Below the pieces are notes generated by a model that had not been told where the DNA came from, ran no database searches, and saw only the letters and a program-made list of their open reading frames with translations. This document shows, piece after piece, positions 63,473-64,000 of a stretch of DNA of 64,000 nt; the first letter of the stretch is position 1; each line of letters starts with the position of its first letter. Made by a program: the position numbers and the translations under genes. Location: positions 1,178,001 through 1,242,000 of the forward strand of contig NZ_VMHP01000001.1 in assembly GCF_008795985.1 (NCBI RefSeq), written 5' to 3'. Source of the stretch: Marinobacter halotolerans (lineage in GTDB: Bacteria > Pseudomonadota > Gammaproteobacteria > Pseudomonadales > Oleiphilaceae).

Positions 63473-64000
63473 TCAGGCAGCGCCCACCCGATGAGCCAGC
63501 TCCGCAGTGCGGTTGGCATAGCCCCATTCGTTATCGTACCAGGCGTAGATTTTCACCTGGGTGCCATTCACCACTATGGTGGACAGGGCATCAACAATGG
63601 AGGAACGCGGGTCGGTTTTGTAATCGATCGACACCAACGGTCGCTCTTCGTAACCCAGGATACCTTCCAATTCGCCGTCGGCCGCCTCTTTCAGCAGCCG
63701 GTTTACGGTATCCCTGTCCGTGGCCGTTTCAACTTCAAACACGCAGTCGGTCAGCGACGCATTGGTTAGCGGCACGCGCACAGCGTGGCCATCCAGACGC
63801 CCTTTCAGCTCCGGGAATATCTCGATAATCGCCGTTGCTGAACCGGTGCTGGTGGGGATCAATGAACTGCCGCAGGCTCTTGCCCGACGCAGATCCTTGT
63901 GGGGCGCATCGATGATAACCTGAGAGTTGGTCAGGCTGTGAATGGTGGTGATGGAGCCGTGCTTGATGCCCAGCTTCTCATGAATCACCTTAACCACCGG
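63473..64000 (-). CDS. gapdh: ArsJ-associated glyceraldehyde-3-phosphate dehydrogenase (partial)
   Basis: The C-terminal 175 codons of a type I GAPDH; the N-terminal NAD domain and catalytic Cys lie just beyond the window, since the visible sequence starts at the PVVKV that follows the SCTTN motif in this family. The active-site His is in [38 protein letters not shown] and [11 protein letters not shown] are canonical. Coupling to arsJ indicates the arsenate-resistance isoform, forming 1-arseno-3-phosphoglycerate, rather than glycolytic GapA. An arsR regulator is expected further upstream. Confidence 0.9.
   Translation of the reverse strand, partial: PVVKVIHEKLGIKHGSITTIHSLTNSQVIIDAPHKDLRRARACGSSLIPTSTGSATAIIEIFPELKGRLDGHAVRVPLTNASLTDCVFEVETATDRDTVNRLLKEAADGELEGILGYEERPLVSIDYKTDPRSSIVDALSTIVVNGTQVKIYAWYDNEWGYANRTAELAHRVGAA

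Noticed and set aside
1..64000. tRNA or rRNA genes, CRISPR arrays, insertion sequences, integrase or phage genes
   Set aside because: Read for cloverleaf-like and repeat-spacer patterns and for transposase or integrase motifs on both strands; none seen.

Overview
The window looks like a core-genome segment of a high-GC marine gammaproteobacterium, most likely Marinobacter or a close relative. That is an inference from protein character and gene content: PanP-type aspartate decarboxylase, rubredoxin with rubredoxin reductase, large FadE, CysZ, and many c-di-GMP proteins. I ran no database search. Genes are densely packed on both strands. I see no rRNA, tRNA, prophage, insertion sequence or CRISPR array.

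Layout. 0-9 kb: end of an unknown gene, a DUF503 protein, PLP-dependent aspartate decarboxylase (panP), a Pit-type phosphate transporter, a membrane diguanylate cyclase, a MioC-like flavodoxin and a 7TM-DISM/EAL protein. 8.7-13.2 kb: tesB, rubredoxin reductase and rubredoxin, then a coupled hpt-ubiC-ubiA run. 13.2-16.2 kb: phoB-phoR, converging on a response regulator with a degenerate PilZ-like tail. 16.4-25.2 kb: lytic transglycosylase, membrane hydrolase, rsuA, a one-domain asparaginase, pbpG, ilvD, a Yip1 protein, a GST and alanine dehydrogenase. 25.4-35.1 kb: a LOV-like PAS protein lacking the photoactive cysteine, a dienelactone hydrolase, an acyltransferase, a cold-shock gene with a long leader, crcB, fadE, rapA, cysZ and vanZ.

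35.15-35.62 kb is the only long non-coding stretch. It holds a CsrB/RsmZ-type regulatory RNA: 16 GGA triplets in about 210 nt, an intrinsic terminator, and a GacA/UvrY-like inverted repeat about 177 bp upstream of the predicted start. 35.6-40.9 kb: a methyltransferase, selU/mnmH, mscS, a YbaK-like deacylase, a UbiH-family hydroxylase and a HIT protein.

41-51.5 kb is phosphorus acquisition: phoU, pstB, pstA, pstC and pstS on the minus strand, with a near-consensus Pho box before pstS, then an acyl-CoA thioesterase and a plus-strand phnD-phnC-phnE-phnE-HAD operon. With Pit and PhoBR this gives low-affinity uptake, high-affinity uptake, organophosphorus uptake and their regulator within 50 kb. 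51.5-55.3 kb: two more c-di-GMP enzymes.

55.3-64 kb is the most unusual end. It has a 578-residue isocitrate-dehydrogenase-like protein containing an internal duplication with complementary loss of active-site residues, an ACR3/SBF-type transporter overlapping a convergent MFS gene, a fetA-fetB-MFS operon, a small outer-membrane barrel protein, a formate/nitrite-channel-family protein, and arsJ coupled to a GAPDH gene that runs off the window (arsenate resistance through 1-arseno-3-phosphoglycerate export).
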